Shown here piece by piece: positions 44,420-53,584 of a stretch of DNA of 64,000 bases (positions within the stretch are counted from its first letter, which is position 1; every line of letters begins with the position of its first letter). The DNA is taken from NCBI RefSeq assembly GCF_002157465.1, contig NZ_NHOC01000009.1:218-64217 (forward strand), in the 5' to 3' direction. Both the position numbers and the translations under genes were made by a program. Origin of the DNA: Butyricicoccus porcorum. GTDB taxonomy: Bacteria > Bacillota > Clostridia > Oscillospirales > Butyricicoccaceae. The notes beneath the pieces were generated by a model. It was not told where the DNA came from, made no database searches, and saw nothing but the letters and a program-made list of their open reading frames with translations.

Positions 44420-45144
44420 TTCAAGTCCTCCGGTGTCCGGTCAACCGTATCCCACGGGCGCGTCTTTTCGAGCCAGCCCTGTACACCCCAATATTCGTGG
44501 TCAATCGGTGAAAGGCTGTGAATCTTATATGCCATGCGCAGCAGCTCGAATCTGCGCCGGATGTCGCCCGACGGCACAACCGCGCTGCCTCCCGCGCCGA
44601 TTTTTTCTGACAGGCGCGCAACATCACGGTCAATGCTCCGTTTGATGCCGGCAGGAACGCCGTTCCAGTCAATCGCACGCACTGCCTTGCCATAGGTCCA
44701 GATTTTTCCTACACCCCAGTACGACAGGGAATCCGTCATGTCCTTGAGCGTCGGCTTTATGCCGCCGCCCGCCGCTGTTGTGATTGCAATGGCCTGTTTG
44801 GTAAACATCGTCGGGGACGGACGATGCACCATCCAGCGATATGCCATATGGTCAAGCATATTTTTCATCGATCCTGTGACATGGAACACATTGGTCGCAC
44901 TCGCCAGGATAATCAGATCTGCCTGATCGAGTGCGCGCACAATCGGCTCAACATACTGCCGGTGCGGGCAGTACCGCGCGCTCTGCATAAAGCAGACGCC
45001 GCAGCCTGTGCACAGTTCCGGCAGTGCGGACGGCAGGTAAAATTCCCGCACCTCCCCGCCGCATGACAACCGCGAGACAAATTTCTGCGCGATATGCCAG
45101 GTGCTTCCATGGCGCTGTGATCCATAAATGAGCGTGATGTTCAT
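44416..45144 (-). CDS. Flavodoxin/NADPH-dependent FMN reductase family protein
   Basis: A 242-residue flavoprotein. The N-terminus LIYGSQRHGSTWHIAQKF (residues 5-22) is the FMN phosphate loop, ELCTGCGVCFMQSARYCP (about 43-60) is a Cys-rich insertion usual in iron-sulfur flavoprotein relatives, and ASATNVFHVTGSMKNMLDHMAY is the FMN-binding strand. Residues 195-242 form a C-terminal extension with a His/Tyr/Trp-rich end. It is coupled by ATGA to the nitrilase gene; electron donor and acceptor are unknown. Confidence 0.85.
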   Translation of the reverse strand: MNITLIYGSQRHGSTWHIAQKFVSRLSCGGEVREFYLPSALPELCTGCGVCFMQSARYCPHRQYVEPIVRALDQADLIILASATNVFHVTGSMKNMLDHMAYRWMVHRPSPTMFTKQAIAITTAAGGGIKPTLKDMTDSLSYWGVGKIWTYGKAVRAIDWNGVPAGIKRSIDRDVARLSEKIGAGGSAVVPSGDIRRRFELLRMAYKIHSLSPIDHEYWGVQGWLEKTRPWDTVDRTPEDLK

Positions 45145-45159
45145 ACCAAAACTCCGTCG

Positions 45160-45210
45160 ACCGGCAAGGGCTGCCCGGCAATTCCTGCCGGACAGCCCCC
45201 CTTGCTTGCT
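45160..45210 (-). terminator. Hairpin after the phosphofructokinase gene
   Basis: GCAAGG-GCTG-CCCGGCA pairs with TGCCGG-ACAGC-CCTTGC around a small loop. The stem is very stable but the T-tract after it is poor (GGAGTTTTGG, 20 bases later), so termination is likely but not certain. Confidence 0.55.
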
Positions 45211-45223
45211 ACATCAAAAGGAA

Positions 45224-46378
45224 TCAGTCTTCCTTCTTGTCCTTATCCTTTTTATCCTTCTTATCCTTATCTTTTTTGTCCTTTTTATCCTTCTTGATCT
45301 TCTCATCACCGAAGCTGATGCCGATATCGCGCGCTGCCTGTACCAGGTCGTTGTCAACCGGTACGGTCTTCAGCTTGCCTGCGACCTCACTCAGCGGGAC
45401 TGCAACAATCTGGTCGTTGCGGATCGCTACCATGTTGCCGTACTGCTTGTGCTTAATCAGGCGGGCGGCGCCGGTGCCGAGGCGGGTGGTCAGGATGCGG
45501 TCATAGGCATCCGGTCCTCCACCTCTCTGGAAGTGACCCGGATTGACGACACGGATCTCCTGTCCGCATGCCTCGCCCAGCTCACGCGCCAGTCGGAAGC
45601 TGATGGACGGGTCGGTCATCTGCGCACGCGCCGCCTTGAATTCCTTCTTGGACATCTGCGCCTCTTCCTGCGAGATCGCGCCCTCTGCAACCGCCACGAT
45701 GGTGAACGAATGACCATTCTTGCGGCGTTCCTCCAGTTTGGCGACAACCGACTCCAGATTATACGGGATCTCCGGAATCAGGATAATATCCGCGCCGCCT
45801 GCAATACCTGCGGTCAGCGTCAGCCAGCCCGCACCGTGACCCATGATTTCAACCAGGAACACGCGGCTGTGCGACGTCGCGGTGGAATGAATCTTATCAA
45901 TGACATCGGTTGCAATGTCCATGGCGGTCTGATAACCGAAGGTGACCTCCGTGCCCCACAGATCGTTGTCGATGGTCTTCGGCAGGGAGATGACATTCAG
46001 TCCCTCCTCACGCAGGAGGTTTGCGGTCTTGGTGGTGCCGTTACCGCCGAGAATAACCAGGCAGTCCAGCTCCATCTTTTGATAGGTAGCGATCATCTTG
46101 GTGACCTTATCCACGCCGTTCTCGTCCTTGTCGCGCATATTCTTAAACGGCTGGCGGGAGGTTCCGAGAATCGTGCCGCCGATGGTCAGGATACCGGAAA
46201 AATCACGCGGAGACATCAGGCGCACATCGCCTTCAATCAGGCCCCGATAACCGTCGCGGAAACCATAAATTTCAACTTCCTTGCCATATTCCTCGTAAAG
46301 CGCCTTCGCAACGCCGCGCAGGGTAGAGTTCAGACCCTGGCAATCGCCGCCGCTGGTCAGCATGCCGATGCGTTTCAT
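45224..46378 (-). CDS. pfkA: 6-phosphofructokinase with Lys/Asp-rich C-terminal tail
   Basis: The 384-residue protein is a phosphofructokinase: MLTSGGDCQGLN (residues 5-16), VILGGNGTTKTANLL with Gly at the ATP-type 104 position, LPKTIDNDLWGTEVTFGYQTA with the active-site Asp, and the MGHGAGWL and NPGHFQRGGGPDAYDR substrate loops. The Gly plus PKTIDND combination occurs in ATP-using relatives of PPi enzymes, so ATP is my guess. The last 25 residues (from about 360) are almost only Lys and Asp in KKDKKD/DKKD repeats. GGAGGCAAAATC precedes the ATG at 46378. Confidence 0.93.
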   Translation of the reverse strand: MKRIGMLTSGGDCQGLNSTLRGVAKALYEEYGKEVEIYGFRDGYRGLIEGDVRLMSPRDFSGILTIGGTILGTSRQPFKNMRDKDENGVDKVTKMIATYQKMELDCLVILGGNGTTKTANLLREEGLNVISLPKTIDNDLWGTEVTFGYQTAMDIATDVIDKIHSTATSHSRVFLVEIMGHGAGWLTLTAGIAGGADIILIPEIPYNLESVVAKLEERRKNGHSFTIVAVAEGAISQEEAQMSKKEFKAARAQMTDPSISFRLARELGEACGQEIRVVNPGHFQRGGGPDAYDRILTTRLGTGAARLIKHKQYGNMVAIRNDQIVAVPLSEVAGKLKTVPVDNDLVQAARDIGISFGDEKIKKDKKDKKDKDKKDKKDKDKKED

Positions 46379-46477
46379 GATTTTGCCTCCTCGATTTTCT
46401 GTGTTCATCTCCACAGGCTGCGCATCCTTGCTCCCATACGCGCTGTGTCTGCTTTACCGGAGATGATTATTGTTTTT

Positions 46478-46506
46478 ATTATATCAAACTTCCCCTGTTA
46501 TCGCAA
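46478..46506 (-). promoter_or_regulatory. Promoter of pfkA
   Basis: TTGCGA (46506-46501), 17-base gap, perfect TATAAT (46483-46478); a leader of about 90 bases follows. Confidence 0.65.
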
Positions 46507-46550
46507 TGTATTTTTCGCAATTTGCACAAGCGGATTCCGCTTTTTACCTG

Positions 46551-46814
46551 TTACCTGGAAAGCTTATCAATAAGAGCCATAATCTCCTTCATTTTTTCTT
46601 CTCCGGTACCATTTTCCATGGCATCGAGGACACAGCCCTCGAGGTGGGCGCTGATGATTTCGCGGTTTGCGCGTCCGAGCACTGACCGCGCCGCCATCAC
46701 CTGATTGGAGATATCAATGCAGTATGCGTCCTCGTCGATCATGCGCAGAATGCCGTCAATCTGTCCGCGCGCGGTGCGCAGCAGGCGGCTGACGTTTTCT
46801 TTGTCCGCGCGCAT
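46551..46814 (-). CDS. csoR: CsoR-type copper-sensing repressor
   Basis: An 87-residue protein of the CsoR/RcnR family. The Cu(I) ligands are present: Cys in DAYCIDISNQ (about residue 35), and His and Cys in SAHLEGCVLDAM (about 60 and 64). LLRTARGQIDGILRMIDED is the family's first helix. It starts 1 base after the copA stop, GGAG 10 bases upstream, so it is cotranscribed with the pump it represses. The palindrome at 49640 is the likely operator; copper would release CsoR and raise both genes. Confidence 0.9.
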   Translation of the reverse strand: MRADKENVSRLLRTARGQIDGILRMIDEDAYCIDISNQVMAARSVLGRANREIISAHLEGCVLDAMENGTGEEKMKEIMALIDKLSR

Positions 46815-46815
46815 C

Positions 46816-47256
46816 TCAGCCGCGCTCCGTTCCGGTGACGGTATATCCTGCGTCCGCCACTGCCTTCTGTGCGGCCGCAAGTGCCGCATCACAGTCGCCG
46901 GAAAGCTCGAGATAGGCCGCGTTATCCTCCAGCACGACCTTTGCCGAAACACCGTCCAGCGCGTTGAGTGCATCGCTGACGCGTCCGACACAGTGCATGC
47001 ACATCATGCCGTCAATTTTCAGTGTTGCCTTCTGCGGCGCATCCTCCGGTTCCACACCGGTGACGGTATAGCCCGCATCGGCTACTGCCTGTTTCACCGC
47101 CGCAAGTGCCGCATCACAATCGCCGGAAAGCTCAAGATACGCCGCGTTATCCTCCAGCACGACCTTTGCCGAAACGCCGTCCAGTGCGTTGAGCGCGTCG
47201 CTGACATGTCCCACACAGTGCATGCACATCATGCCGTCAATTTTCATCGTTGCCTT
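46816..47256 (-). repeat. Tandem repeat of CopZ-like domain coding sequence
   Basis: Two adjacent units of about 225 bases (47256-47035 and 47030-46816) code for almost the same HMA domain. The block from GMMCMHCVG through ADAGYTVTG differs at only a few residues (for example GHV/GRV and AAVKQ/AAAQK). Most third codon positions are conserved as well, so the duplication is recent. Confidence 0.85.
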
Positions 47257-49611
47257 CATTGTCTGACTTCCTTTCTCTGTTGTCATTGCTTCTGTTTGTG
47301 TCTCTATTGTTTGGGGTTCTGATTTCGCATCTTCCTGTCCGGCGCGCGCCAGCGGGCGGAAGCCGCGCAGGCGGAGCGCATTGGTGACAACACACACACT
47401 CGACAGGCTCATCGCCGCCGCCGCAAACATCGGCGTCAGCCGCCAGCCGAGCGCGGCATAGAATACACCGGCCGCCAGTGGAATGCCGACGGAATTATAG
47501 AAAAATGCCCAGAACAAATTCTGTTTGATATTGCGCAGAACCGCACGCGACAGGCGGACAGCATCTGCGACATCACGCAGGTCGCTGCGCATCAGGATGA
47601 CGCCCGCGCTGTCAATCGCGACATCTGTGCCCGCGCCAATTGCAATACCGACATCGGCGCGTGCGAGTGCGGGCGCATCGTTGACACCGTCGCCGACCAT
47701 GGCCACTTTTTTGCCTGCACTTTGCAGCGCGGCAATGTGCGCCTGCTTGTCCTGCGGCAGAACCTCCGCTTCCACTGTGTCAATGCCGAGCTGATGCTGA
47801 ATGGCAGTTGCCGTCACGCGATTGTCACCCGTCAGCATACGCACTTCCAGCCCAAGGCCGCGCAGCATACGGATGGCCTCTGCACTCGACGGCTTGACCG
47901 TATCCATGGCCGCCAGCACACCGAGCAGACCATCTTCCCGCGCAAAATACAGCGGCGTCTTGCCGCCTCGTGTCAGCGCGTCCACTTCCGACGCCACATC
48001 GGAAAGATTAATGCCGTTTTCCTCCATCAGCGCCGCATTGCCCGCCAGATACCGGTGTGTCCCCAGTGTAGCCGCGACACCGCGCCCGAAAATCGGCTCA
48101 AACGAGACAACTTTTTCCGGCTGAATGTGTTTCTCTTCCGCATACCGCACAACCGCCTCTGCGAGCGGATGCTCACTGTATGCCTCGACCGATGCCGCAA
48201 TGCGTACCAGCATGTCCTCCGTCACCAGTCCGGTGAGCAGCACATCGGTCACGCAGGGGCGTCCTTCCGTGATCGTACCGGTTTTATCCAGCACAACGGT
48301 GTCGATGCTGTGCAGCTCCTCCAGCGCTTGCGCCGATCGGAACAGAATGCCGTTTTCCGCTCCCTTGCCTGTGCCGACCATGATGGCGACCGGCGTCGCA
48401 AGACCCAGCGAGCATGGACAGCTGACAACCAGCACGGAAATGCCGATAGACAGCGCAAATTCCGCCGTCGCACCGCACAGCAGCCAGATACCTGCCGCTG
48501 CGAGTGCAATTGCCATGACTGTCGGGACAAACACGCCCGCAATGCGGTCTGCCAGCCGCGCAATCGGCGCCTTAGATGCCGCCGCTTCTTCAACCAGACG
48601 GATGATCTGCGACAGTGTGGTGTCCGCGCCGACGCGCTGGGCACGAATTTTCAAAAAGCCCTTGCCGTTCACCGTCGCTGTCACAACCTGGCTGCCAATG
48701 GTCTTTTCCACTGGGATGGATTCCCCTGTGATCGCCGATTCATCCACGCTCGAGCTTCCCTCTTTGACAATGCCATCCACCGGGACGCGGTCACCCGGAC
48801 GCAAAACAACAACATCGCCCGGATGCAGTTCGTCCACACCGACCTCTATCTGTCTGCCATCGCGCTCGACCAGCGCCGTCTGCGGCGCGAGCTTCATGAG
48901 CGACTCAATCGCCGAGCCGGTCTTACTGCGCGCGCGCACTTCGAGATACTTGCCGACGGTAATCAATGTCAGGATCGTTCCGGCGGATTCAAAATACAAA
49001 TCCATGTGGTATTGTTCAACCAGCGCCATATCCCCGGCACCCAGTCCGACACCCATGCGGTAAATGGCAAACACGCCGTAAACCAGTGCGGCGGATGCGC
49101 CGACTGCAATCAGTGCATCCATATTGGGCGCGCGGTGCCACAGCGTTTTAAAGCCATTGATAAAAAAAGCGCGGTTGAGATAGACAATCGGCAGGCACAG
49201 CAAAAACTGTGTCAGCGAATATGTGATGGCGTTTTCAAGCCCGAGGAAAATCCCCGGCAGCGGCAGCCCCATCATATGCCCCATCGAAAGGTACATCAAT
49301 GGAATGAGAAACGCAATCGACCAGACCAGCCGTGTTTTCATTTCCTTCTGCTGCTGTTCCAGCGGGTTGGCCTGCTGTTCCGCAGCACCCGTTGTACCCT
49401 CTTCTTCCGCGCCATAGCCCGCGCGCGCCACCGCCGCGCAGATTTCTCCGACACTTGTCGCTGTATCATCAAAAGAAACAATCATGCGGTTCATCATCAG
49501 GCTGACATCCGCCTGCCGGACGCCCTCGACTGCGCGCACTGCCTTTTCGACATGTGCCGAACAGGCGGTGCATGTCATGCCGGTCACGCGGAATTTTTTT
49601 TGCTGAACCAT
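46816..49611 (-). CDS. copA: Copper-translocating P-type ATPase with C-terminal CopZ-like repeats
   Basis: A 931-residue Cu(I)-exporting P1B ATPase. One N-terminal HMA domain ([15 protein letters not shown], residues 11-25), the phosphatase loop TGES (about 295-298), CPC at 398-400 in the sixth membrane helix, the phosphorylated DKTGT at 442-446, and [22 protein letters not shown]. After the last membrane helix a linker leads to two nearly identical HMA domains (about 787-850 and 861-925, each with GMMCMHC). Most relatives have only N-terminal HMA domains and a separate CopZ. GGAGG precedes the ATG at 49611; a longer frame upstream runs over the CsoR site and is not used. Confidence 0.95.
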   Translation of the reverse strand: MVQQKKFRVTGMTCTACSAHVEKAVRAVEGVRQADVSLMMNRMIVSFDDTATSVGEICAAVARAGYGAEEEGTTGAAEQQANPLEQQQKEMKTRLVWSIAFLIPLMYLSMGHMMGLPLPGIFLGLENAITYSLTQFLLCLPIVYLNRAFFINGFKTLWHRAPNMDALIAVGASAALVYGVFAIYRMGVGLGAGDMALVEQYHMDLYFESAGTILTLITVGKYLEVRARSKTGSAIESLMKLAPQTALVERDGRQIEVGVDELHPGDVVVLRPGDRVPVDGIVKEGSSSVDESAITGESIPVEKTIGSQVVTATVNGKGFLKIRAQRVGADTTLSQIIRLVEEAAASKAPIARLADRIAGVFVPTVMAIALAAAGIWLLCGATAEFALSIGISVLVVSCPCSLGLATPVAIMVGTGKGAENGILFRSAQALEELHSIDTVVLDKTGTITEGRPCVTDVLLTGLVTEDMLVRIAASVEAYSEHPLAEAVVRYAEEKHIQPEKVVSFEPIFGRGVAATLGTHRYLAGNAALMEENGINLSDVASEVDALTRGGKTPLYFAREDGLLGVLAAMDTVKPSSAEAIRMLRGLGLEVRMLTGDNRVTATAIQHQLGIDTVEAEVLPQDKQAHIAALQSAGKKVAMVGDGVNDAPALARADVGIAIGAGTDVAIDSAGVILMRSDLRDVADAVRLSRAVLRNIKQNLFWAFFYNSVGIPLAAGVFYAALGWRLTPMFAAAAMSLSSVCVVTNALRLRGFRPLARAGQEDAKSEPQTIETQTEAMTTEKGSQTMKATMKIDGMMCMHCVGHVSDALNALDGVSAKVVLEDNAAYLELSGDCDAALAAVKQAVADAGYTVTGVEPEDAPQKATLKIDGMMCMHCVGRVSDALNALDGVSAKVVLEDNAAYLELSGDCDAALAAAQKAVADAGYTVTGTERG
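47257..47275 (-). promoter_or_regulatory. Internal ribosome binding site within copA
   Basis: AAAGGAAG (47275-47268) lies 8 bases before an in-frame ATG (47259-47257, codon 785). Initiation here would give a free two-domain CopZ-like chaperone of 147 residues. The arrangement looks like an old copZ gene that joined copA by loss of a stop codon. Confidence 0.55.
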
Positions 49612-49639
49612 TGGCTCACCTCCGTTACGCAATGCCCTT

Positions 49640-49656
49640 ACACCCCCAGGGGGTGT
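49640..49656. promoter_or_regulatory. CsoR operator
   Basis: ACACCCCC-A-GGGGGTGT is a perfect 8+1+8 palindrome of the GC-rich type bound by CsoR. It sits just downstream of the copA -10 box, 28 bases before the ATG, so bound repressor would block RNA polymerase. Confidence 0.85.
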
Positions 49657-49669
49657 CCCTCTGTGCGTT

Positions 49670-49698
49670 AGCATACCACAACTTCTCCCATCTGTCAA
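49670..49698 (-). promoter_or_regulatory. Promoter of copA-csoR
   Basis: Perfect TTGACA (49698-49693), 17-base gap, TATGCT (49675-49670), with the CsoR palindrome directly following. Confidence 0.8.
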
Positions 49699-49743
49699 TA
49701 CTCCCAGTTTTCCTCCCCGATACGGTTTTATGCCACAGGACGA

Positions 49744-49776
49744 AAAAAGCGGCGGAAGCCTTCGCTTCCGCCGCCT
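49744..49776 (-). terminator. Terminator of the perR-rubrerythrin unit
   Basis: GCGGCGGAAGC / GCTTCCGCCGC with a CTTC-type tetraloop, then TTTTTT on the minus strand; 13 bases beyond the rubrerythrin stop. Confidence 0.93.
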
Positions 49777-49788
49777 GTATGTCACGAA

Positions 49789-50328
49789 TCAATAATTTTC
49801 TGCCTTGACCTCAAAATACGCCTGCGGGTGTGCGCAAACCGGGCAAACCTCCGGTGCCTGCTTGCCGACAACGATGTGTCCGCAGTTGCGGCACTTCCAG
49901 ATCGCGTCGCCCTCGCGGGAGAATACCACGCCGTTTTCAACATTCGCCAGCAGCTTCAGGTAGCGCTCCTCGTGCTCCTTCTCGATTGCGCCGACCTGCT
50001 CAAACAGGAATGCGATGTGGTCGAAGCCCTCTTCGCGCGCTTCCTTTGCAAACGTCGCGTACATGTCCGTCCACTCGTAATTTTCGCCCGCAGCGGCGTC
50101 CTTCAGGTTGGCAATCGTGTCCGGAATTGCGCCGTCATGCAGCAGCTTGAACCAGATCTTTGCATGCTCCTTCTCGTTTTCCGCGGTTTCAAGGAACAGC
50201 GCAGCAATCTGCTCATAGCCTTCCTTCTTCGCCTTGGATGCATAGTAGGTGTACTTGTTTCTCGCCTGCGATTCGCCTGCAAATGCGGCGGCGAGGTTTG
50301 CTTCTGTTCTCGAGCCCTTTAACTCCAT
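49789..50328 (-). CDS. Rubrerythrin
   Basis: A 179-residue peroxide-scavenging protein. The four-helix di-iron domain shows [15 protein letters not shown] (about 16-30), [13 protein letters not shown] (about 47-59), [18 protein letters not shown] and [15 protein letters not shown] (ExxH ligands). The C-terminal rubredoxin-like domain has CRNCG and CPVCAHP. It sits 6 bases after the PerR-like gene, so both are likely induced by peroxide or air. Confidence 0.95.
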   Translation of the reverse strand: MELKGSRTEANLAAAFAGESQARNKYTYYASKAKKEGYEQIAALFLETAENEKEHAKIWFKLLHDGAIPDTIANLKDAAAGENYEWTDMYATFAKEAREEGFDHIAFLFEQVGAIEKEHEERYLKLLANVENGVVFSREGDAIWKCRNCGHIVVGKQAPEVCPVCAHPQAYFEVKAENY

Positions 50329-50334
50329 CGTGAT

Positions 50335-50739
50335 TCATCCTTTCTCTGCTTGTGTTTTCTGTCGGTTTTCCTGATCCGCACACGTCGGGCACAGGCCATA
50401 CAGAACCAGCTCATAGCCGGTGCAGCAAACACCGGGCAGTGCCCGGAACTGCTCGGCCAGCGGGCGCTCCGGCCAGACATCCACGACCTTGCCGCACCCG
50501 GTGCAGATCATATGCTCATGATACTCCATCGTGCAGTCGAAATGGTCCGAATCTCCGGGCACGACAACGCGCCGGATCATATTATTTTCCGCCAGTTGGC
50601 TGAGGTTGCGGTATACGGTTGCAAGACTGATCGTCGGTTCTTTCTGGCGCACCTGCTGGTACACGGCATCTGCCGTCGGGTGCCCGTTTGACTGGTTCAC
50701 AGCTTCCCGGATCAGCTCTCTCTGCCTGGAATATTTCAC
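50335..50739 (-). CDS. perR: Fur family regulator, PerR-like
   Basis: A 134-residue Fur-family repressor: winged helix HPTADAVYQQVRQKEPTISLATVYRNLSQLAENNMIRRV (residues 20-58), metal-sensing segment HFDCTMEYHEHMICTGCGKVVDV, and a structural zinc pair CTGCG/CPTCAD. The rubrerythrin partner and a Per-box-like site over its promoter favour PerR over Fur or Zur. The peroxide-sensing histidines cannot be proven by eye. Confidence 0.85.
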   Translation of the reverse strand: MKYSRQRELIREAVNQSNGHPTADAVYQQVRQKEPTISLATVYRNLSQLAENNMIRRVVVPGDSDHFDCTMEYHEHMICTGCGKVVDVWPERPLAEQFRALPGVCCTGYELVLYGLCPTCADQENRQKTQAEKG

Positions 50740-50778
50740 CCGTTCACCTCACTTTTCAGTCAATATCAATAACAATTC

Positions 50779-50817
50779 TTATATTTGAATTATACCAGTT
50801 TTGGTATCATATTGCAA
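50779..50817 (-). promoter_or_regulatory. Promoter and Per-box-like site of perR-rubrerythrin
   Basis: TTGCAA (50817-50812), 17-base gap, perfect TATAAT (50794-50789). The -10 box overlaps TTATATTTGAATTATA (50779-50794), close to the PerR consensus TTATAATNATTATAA, which suggests autoregulation. Confidence 0.6.
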
Positions 50818-50967
50818 GCACAACCACATGCTTCCCCGTTCATTTATCATTATGCACAAACATTGCCCGTCAAATTGTATAGATTGCAGATGAATTCCGT
50901 GCCATTTTCTGTTATACTGGATACAACAGATTTGTTATATTTCATCATAACGACGGGAGGGTATTGT

Positions 50968-52446
50968 ATGCTGAACAGTATTGATTTTAACCGCCGCATG
51001 ACGGACGTTGAGTACCGCCTGGAAACCAAAGCGGTGCGCGGAGAGCTGGCAAATTTACAGCACCGGATGAAAGAGAGCAAGCTGCCCGTCATTGTTCTGT
51101 TTGAGGGATGGGATTCCTCCGGCAAGGGCAGCATGATTGCGAACATGATCCAGACGCTCGATCCCCGTTTCTTTAAAGTCCACAATACCAAGGACCCGAC
51201 ACCGGAGGAACAGCGCCATCCATTCCTGTGGCGGCATTGGCTGCGCACGCCGGAAAAAGGCAAGATGGCAATTTTTGACGAGAGCTGGTATCCCGAGGTG
51301 TCCCGTGCCCGCATTGAGAGCAACCTGAGCACAGAAGAAGCCTACAGCCGCATGGAAAGCATCAACACCTTTGAGCGCCAGCTGTCACAGGACGGCTGCC
51401 TGATTATCAAGTTCTTCCTGCACATCTCCTGTAAAGAACAGGCCAAGCGCCATGCCAAGCTGATGGAGGACAAAAACACGCGCTGGCGAGTCACAGAGCG
51501 CGACAAATTCCGCAATAAGCATTATAAAGAATATTACCGCGTCTACGACGAAATGCTCGAAAAGACCAACACGGTCTTTGCGCCTTGGCATGTCATCAGT
51601 GCACACGAACGCCGCAGCGCCATGAACGAAATTTACAGCATCATCGTCGATTCTATCCGCACAGCGCTCGACAAGCCGAAGATCATCGTCCCATCGGAAT
51701 ACCAGTCACAGGTACACACCTTCCATCTGGTCAAAAAGCCGAAACTGGATGAGGTTCCGCTGTACCGCCGCATTGAAGAGGACAAATACCGCACGATGCT
51801 GCGCCATGAACAGAAAAAACTGTCCAAGCTACACAACATCGTCTATCGGGAACGCATCCCGATTATCATCGCCTATGAGGGCTGGGATGCCGCGGGCAAG
51901 GGCGGCAACATCAAGCGCCTGACCTCGGCGCTCGACCCGCGCGGCTATGAGGTAATCCCGATTGCATCCCCCACACCAGTGGAAAAAATGCACCACCATC
52001 TGTGGCGCTTCTGGCAGAACCTCCCGAAGGACGGCCACGTTGCCGTGTTCGACCGCACCTGGTATGGACGCGTCATGGTAGAGCGTCTGGAAGGCTTCTG
52101 CACAGAAGAAGAATGGAAGCGCGCCTATCAGGAACTGAACGAATTTGAATATGAGCTGGAGAAATGGGGCGCCATCCTCATCAAATTCTGGCTGCATATT
52201 GATTCGGATGAGCAGCTCCGCCGCTTCACGGAACGGCAGAATACACCGGAAAAGCAGTGGAAGATCACCGACGAAGACTGGCGCAACCGCGAAAAATGGG
52301 ATCTGTACGAAACCGCCGTCAACGACATGATCCGGCTGACCTCCACGGAGTATGCACCGTGGACCATTGTGGAATCTCAGGACAAAAAATTCGGACGCAT
52401 CAAGGCAATCCAGACGCTCAACGACGCCATTGAAGCGCGCCTGTGA
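50968..52446 (+). CDS. pap: Polyphosphate:AMP phosphotransferase (two PPK2 domains)
   Basis: A 492-residue protein with two PPK2-type kinase domains. Each has a Walker A motif, FEGWDSSGKGS (about 46-56) and YEGWDAAGKGG (about 298-308), followed by HPFLWRHWLRTPEKGKMAIFDESWY and HHLWRFWQNLPKDGHVAVFDRTWYGRV. The two-domain form is typical of Pap, which phosphorylates AMP to ADP with polyphosphate. GGGAGGG precedes the ATG at 50968. A TATACT at 50913-50918 may be the -10 box. It stands alone, ending in a terminator. Confidence 0.92.
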   Translation: MLNSIDFNRRMTDVEYRLETKAVRGELANLQHRMKESKLPVIVLFEGWDSSGKGSMIANMIQTLDPRFFKVHNTKDPTPEEQRHPFLWRHWLRTPEKGKMAIFDESWYPEVSRARIESNLSTEEAYSRMESINTFERQLSQDGCLIIKFFLHISCKEQAKRHAKLMEDKNTRWRVTERDKFRNKHYKEYYRVYDEMLEKTNTVFAPWHVISAHERRSAMNEIYSIIVDSIRTALDKPKIIVPSEYQSQVHTFHLVKKPKLDEVPLYRRIEEDKYRTMLRHEQKKLSKLHNIVYRERIPIIIAYEGWDAAGKGGNIKRLTSALDPRGYEVIPIASPTPVEKMHHHLWRFWQNLPKDGHVAVFDRTWYGRVMVERLEGFCTEEEWKRAYQELNEFEYELEKWGAILIKFWLHIDSDEQLRRFTERQNTPEKQWKITDEDWRNREKWDLYETAVNDMIRLTSTEYAPWTIVESQDKKFGRIKAIQTLNDAIEARL

Positions 52447-52461
52447 TGCCAAAACCAGCAG

Positions 52462-52495
52462 AAAAGCCCATGCCAGCCGGCATGGGCTTTGTTTG
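52462..52495 (+). terminator. Terminator of pap
   Basis: AAAGCCCATGCC / GGCATGGGCTTT with loop AGCC, followed by GTTTGT. The A-rich left side also allows use by the minus-strand LysR gene. Confidence 0.85.
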
Positions 52496-52510
52496 TACCT
52501 GCAGCACAGA

Positions 52511-53395
52511 TTATCGTCCGCCGAACATCTTCCCGTACTGCGAGCAGACCTCGATAAACTGTTTCATGCTCTTGCCGAGGTATTTGTTCTTGTGCCAGAC
52601 AATGCTGAACTGGCGGTTGAGCTCGGCATCCGCGACATGGATTTCCGTCAGCGCACCCGAACGCAGGCGGTCAGATGCCAGGCGGCGCGAAATGACCGTC
52701 ATGCCGAAGCCCATCTCCACGCCGCGCAGGATGGCTTCGCTGTTGTTGCACACCCATTGCGTGTTGATGTGCGGCATAACGCTCTCAAACACCTCGCGTG
52801 TACCGCTGCCCTCTTCGCGCAGAATAAACGGGATCTCCTGCAAATCCGCCAGACGGACAGATTTTTTTGCACCAAATGGATTTTTGTCGCGCGCGCAGAC
52901 CAGTGCCAGCGGATCGTTCATCATGAACTGCGTCACGAGGTCAGGGCTGGTGATTTTGCCCTCGACCACTGCGACATCCAGCTCACTCTTGAGCAGCTGC
53001 TGTTCAATGACACGCGTATTGTCTACAACAACCTTTGGCGGCTGATTCTGCGTTTCTGAAATATACCGCTGTAATACACCTCCCAAAATGCATGTACCGA
53101 CGGTGACCGTCGCGCCGACGCGCAGCATGTCGGTTTCATCCGCATTCCGGAGCCGCAGCTCCATGGCATCATACATCGACAGTATGTGCCGGGCATATTC
53201 GCACAACTGCGTTCCGGTCGGCGTAATATACAGCCGCCGTCCCAGGCGCTCAAACAGGCGCACACCATATTGTTCCTCAATTTCTCCAATTGTACCGCTG
53301 ACAGACGGCTGTGCAATGTGCATCTTTTTCGCGGCTTCACTCATACTTCCACAATCCGCTACTGCCAGAAAGATCCGCAGATTTCGCAAGGTCAT
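52511..53395 (-). CDS. LysR family transcriptional regulator
   Basis: A 294-residue LysR regulator: helix-turn-helix LRNLRIFLAVADCGSMSEAAKKMHIAQPSVSGTIGEIEEQYGVRLFERLGRRLYITPTG within the first 60 residues, then a substrate-binding domain (ILREEGSGTREVFESVM, the CysB/CbbR-like ligand pocket). I prefer the ATG at 53395, 8 bases after AGGAGG; an ATG two codons upstream has only a 2-base spacing. The target genes are not evident; the next gene on the same strand is an aldolase with its own terminator. Confidence 0.9.
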   Translation of the reverse strand: MTLRNLRIFLAVADCGSMSEAAKKMHIAQPSVSGTIGEIEEQYGVRLFERLGRRLYITPTGTQLCEYARHILSMYDAMELRLRNADETDMLRVGATVTVGTCILGGVLQRYISETQNQPPKVVVDNTRVIEQQLLKSELDVAVVEGKITSPDLVTQFMMNDPLALVCARDKNPFGAKKSVRLADLQEIPFILREEGSGTREVFESVMPHINTQWVCNNSEAILRGVEMGFGMTVISRRLASDRLRSGALTEIHVADAELNRQFSIVWHKNKYLGKSMKQFIEVCSQYGKMFGGR

Positions 53396-53536
53396 TCCCA
53401 TGTCCTCCTCTGTTTATTGCATGACAGAAAGCCCGTGTCCGGCATCCCCTATATGGGTATATTATACCGCATATGGAAGTTTTGTACAATATATTTTTGT
53501 TATATATTTTGCTTTTTGTGCAGATGCACGATGCAC

Positions 53537-53575
53537 AAAAAAAATCCGCCGGGTTGTTTTCCCCCCAGCGGATTT
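53537..53575 (-). terminator. Terminator of the aldolase gene
   Basis: ATCCGCCGGG / CCCAGCGGAT around TTGTTTTCCC, then eight T's on the minus strand (53544-53537). Confidence 0.9.
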
Positions 53576-53584
53576 GATTTGCAG

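Noticed and set aside
45128-46573. 481-residue plus-strand frame
   Set aside because: Complement of pfkA; Leu/Phe run at its start is just the antisense of the Lys/Asp tail.
47722-49671. 649-residue plus-strand frame
   Set aside because: Complement of copA, and it runs across the CsoR operator.
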